NCBI GenBank assembly: GCA_964035795.1
Contig: OZ038321.1
Coordinates: 7,166,079 to 7,230,078 of the forward strand
DNA from: Pterobdella sp. o SKG-2022
Lineage: Eukaryota > Annelida > Clitellata > Hirudinida > Piscicolidae
Reading direction: 5' to 3'
Length of the DNA: 64,000 nucleotides
Shown: positions 61,763-64,000 of the stretch, piece by piece
Position numbering within the stretch: the first letter of the stretch is position 1
Layout: every line of letters starts with the position of its first letter
The notes under the pieces: generated by a model
What the model was told of the DNA's origin: nothing
What the model saw: the letters and a program-made list of their open reading frames with translations, nothing else
Databases searched by the model: none
Program-made: the position numbers and the translations under genes

Positions 61763-64000
61763 GTTAAGATATTTTTATTTAGTTTTTATCCGTTAATTTT
61801 TTTAAATTGATTATCTATTTGTTATTTTATTTTTATGGATTTTATTTTTTTTGCTTTCAATTTTTTTGAGTTATTTATACTGTTACTTTTTTTGATGAAA
61901 ATATAGACTTCTATGGAAACATTTTTTTGAAAAACCCAAATAAACATTGAGTAATGAAACAAATTCTAAGGGATTGGAAAGAATGTCTTAATTGATTGAT
62001 TCACACAACTCTTAAATAGATTGCGACACATGCATTTTAACTTTTGCATTAGTCATGATCAAAACAAAGACCAATGTTTTTCTTGGGAATTTTATCATTT
62101 TCCCCAAAGTTGATAGGAATTCATTTAAAAAAGTGGCGTTCAGTGCACTTTTTTGATGTTCAAGTTGTAGATAAGATTCTTTTAAATTGACATTTCAAAT
62201 GATGTTTTTTAAATTCATTGCAGTTGTTTTCGATTTCTCTTTTTGAAGTTATTTTGTTTTACTCTCAAAACTTTCAAACGTTTTTGAAGCCAAAAATTTT
62301 TTATCGAAGTTATTTGATCAATCTTAAATGGAAAAAAATTTTTTTTTGAATATTAATAAAAATATCAAAAAATTTTTGTTTGGAAATTTTTCCATCTAAG
62401 AAACTAATTTATCAGAATGTATGGCTGGTTGAGTGCAAAGAATCTATACAAGGCCATAGAAAACCCTGTTTCCGTGTATGATAATGATGAAATCTCTTTC
62501 TGTATACTTCAGTACTCACCGTTGAGAACTATTAGAATTAAGAAACATTCCCTGGTGCATTTTGTCAATTTTTGCTGAGTTTCAACCATTTTAGCAAGCA
62601 TTTTTGATGTATTAAAGTCAGGTTTTTTTCATTTAAAGTGTCGTAATTCATCAATTTGGCCTCGAGAAGTTATTTATAATCAGAAAGAGCGCAAAATTAA
62701 TTTGAAGTTTCAAATGAAAATCTTGAGATTTTTAAAAGTTTTTCAAATTTTTTATAACTAAACTTATAAAAAATGTTTAACCTTGAACAAGTTCTTAAAT
62801 TTATCTTAAATCAAAGATGTAACCTTGCTTAGAAATTTGAAATATTAAATCATGACCCAACAACTTAACTATGATAAACTTGAAGTCATGTATATCTTCT
62901 GCTTTGTCTAGCATGCATTCATCAGAGAACCTTAAAAAAATTCAACCATTCACAAGCATTTAATGTAGGAAGGACAGTCACTTTTCAATTCACATAATCG
63001 AGTATACGCTCATTGAAGCTTTAAGCGTTTTCTCTTCACCGCCCATCCAAAGTCATTCAAAACCTCTTGCTTCTTCTATAAAAGCTTCCAATGACGTTAA
63101 AGGTCTTGAGCCATTGTTTTATAAGTTTTAAATTGTCCGAGCGTTTGACCAACATCCTTAACGTATCTTAAGTATTGTATCGAGAGCAAATAGTTTTAAC
63201 ACACGCATTTCACCTTTATATGCAAGCACTAAAGTTTAGCGTAAAAAAGATTTCAAAGCAATAAAAAAATTAAAAATCGAACACAAAAAATATATTCATG
63301 GAATAAAATAACTTTTTTTAGTTAATTAAATTAAATATTAAAACTCAAATAAGATAAAAGCCTCTTTAACTATGAAATATATTTGCATATGATTAATAAA
63401 GAATTTACATATTATTTACCAATGAAGATTTATGAGTTAAATGCAAATTCACACATAAAGTATATGATACCAACCAATATTACAATAATTGAAACTGCAA
63501 CCTGAAAACACAAGATGGCATAGGGAAACACCATGGTTCATAAGCACATATATACAACCATCCACACTACATAAATGGATATAAATAAATATACTAAGGT
63601 ATACAAACGCAGATATATTTGGAAATATAACTAGAGACATAAATAAATTAAATAGGTAAATAACAATTATGAATTAAAACTTGACCATTTATTTAAAAGT
63701 TATAGACCTGGATTTATGAAAGGCGAGGTGGTTGGGGCTCTTTTATATACAAATTGATTTAAACGCTTTCAGAGTGCGATAAATAATAACACAAAACATA
63801 CGTTTAAATTATCCTTCATAATATTCGCCACTAAAGCTTCGACCTTCGAAATTTTTACGCTTCTTAACTGAAACTAATTGAGCTCTACAGTGAAAGCCCC
63901 ATTGAGATTAAACTAACACTTTTTCAATGTGGTTTCATAAAAATGTGAGTTTTTTAATCTCTTAGTATAAATAAGCTCATTTTAAAAGTGGTGAAGATTA
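61763..64000. other. AT-rich sequence, possible first intron of the candidate secreted-protein gene
   Basis: About 2.2 kb. A 53-codon frame at about 62417-62578 (MYGWLSAKNLYKAIENPVSV) stands out slightly but does not match the phase of the preceding exon. A mixed-composition patch lies at about 62990-63130. Nothing was identified. Confidence 0.3.

Overview
This window is nuclear DNA from an AT-rich bilaterian animal, most likely an invertebrate. Every gene is split by canonical GT-AG introns (one GC-AG candidate). The gene set is metazoan: an UNCX/unc-4 homeobox gene, TMCO1, KRI1, QNG1, an antistasin-domain secreted protein and ABCG2-like half transporters. Non-coding DNA is rich in tRNA-derived SINEs, decayed non-LTR retrotransposons, fold-back elements and one large satellite array. 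I cannot narrow the phylum from sequence alone. Almost no open frame longer than 60 codons is itself a gene; the real genes were reconstructed exon by exon.

Layout. 191-3823 (+): 3' six exons of QNG1, the queuosine-salvage enzyme; its 5' end lies outside the window. 4255-11085 (+): a complete 18-exon secreted protein with four repeats of an antistasin-type cysteine cassette. 12208-13537 (-): complete TMCO1, head to head with KRI1 at about 13905-20506 (+), a ribosome-biogenesis factor. 22998-28954 (-): UNCX/unc-4 in three exons, with large introns and a gene-free flank. 31675-34120: 106 tandem copies of a 23-bp unit. 38169-45073 and 47445-58609 (+): two complete, tandem, 17-exon ABCG2-like transporter genes with identical exon phases, patchily homogenised. 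59985-60779: rearranged retrotransposon. 61678-61762 (+): candidate signal-peptide first exon of a gene running out of the window. Two 200-base N runs (43213-43412, 60780-60979) are assembly gaps.

The genes do not form one pathway. QNG1, TMCO1 and KRI1 are housekeeping genes; UNCX is a developmental regulator in a gene-poor island; the antistasin-like gene and the ABCG pair are lineage-expanded families shaped by internal or tandem duplication. The most informative signals are the exon-cassette history of the antistasin gene, the mosaic of near-identical and diverged exons in the ABCG pair (with a third partial copy of exon 6), and a satellite whose every unit resembles a 3' splice site.
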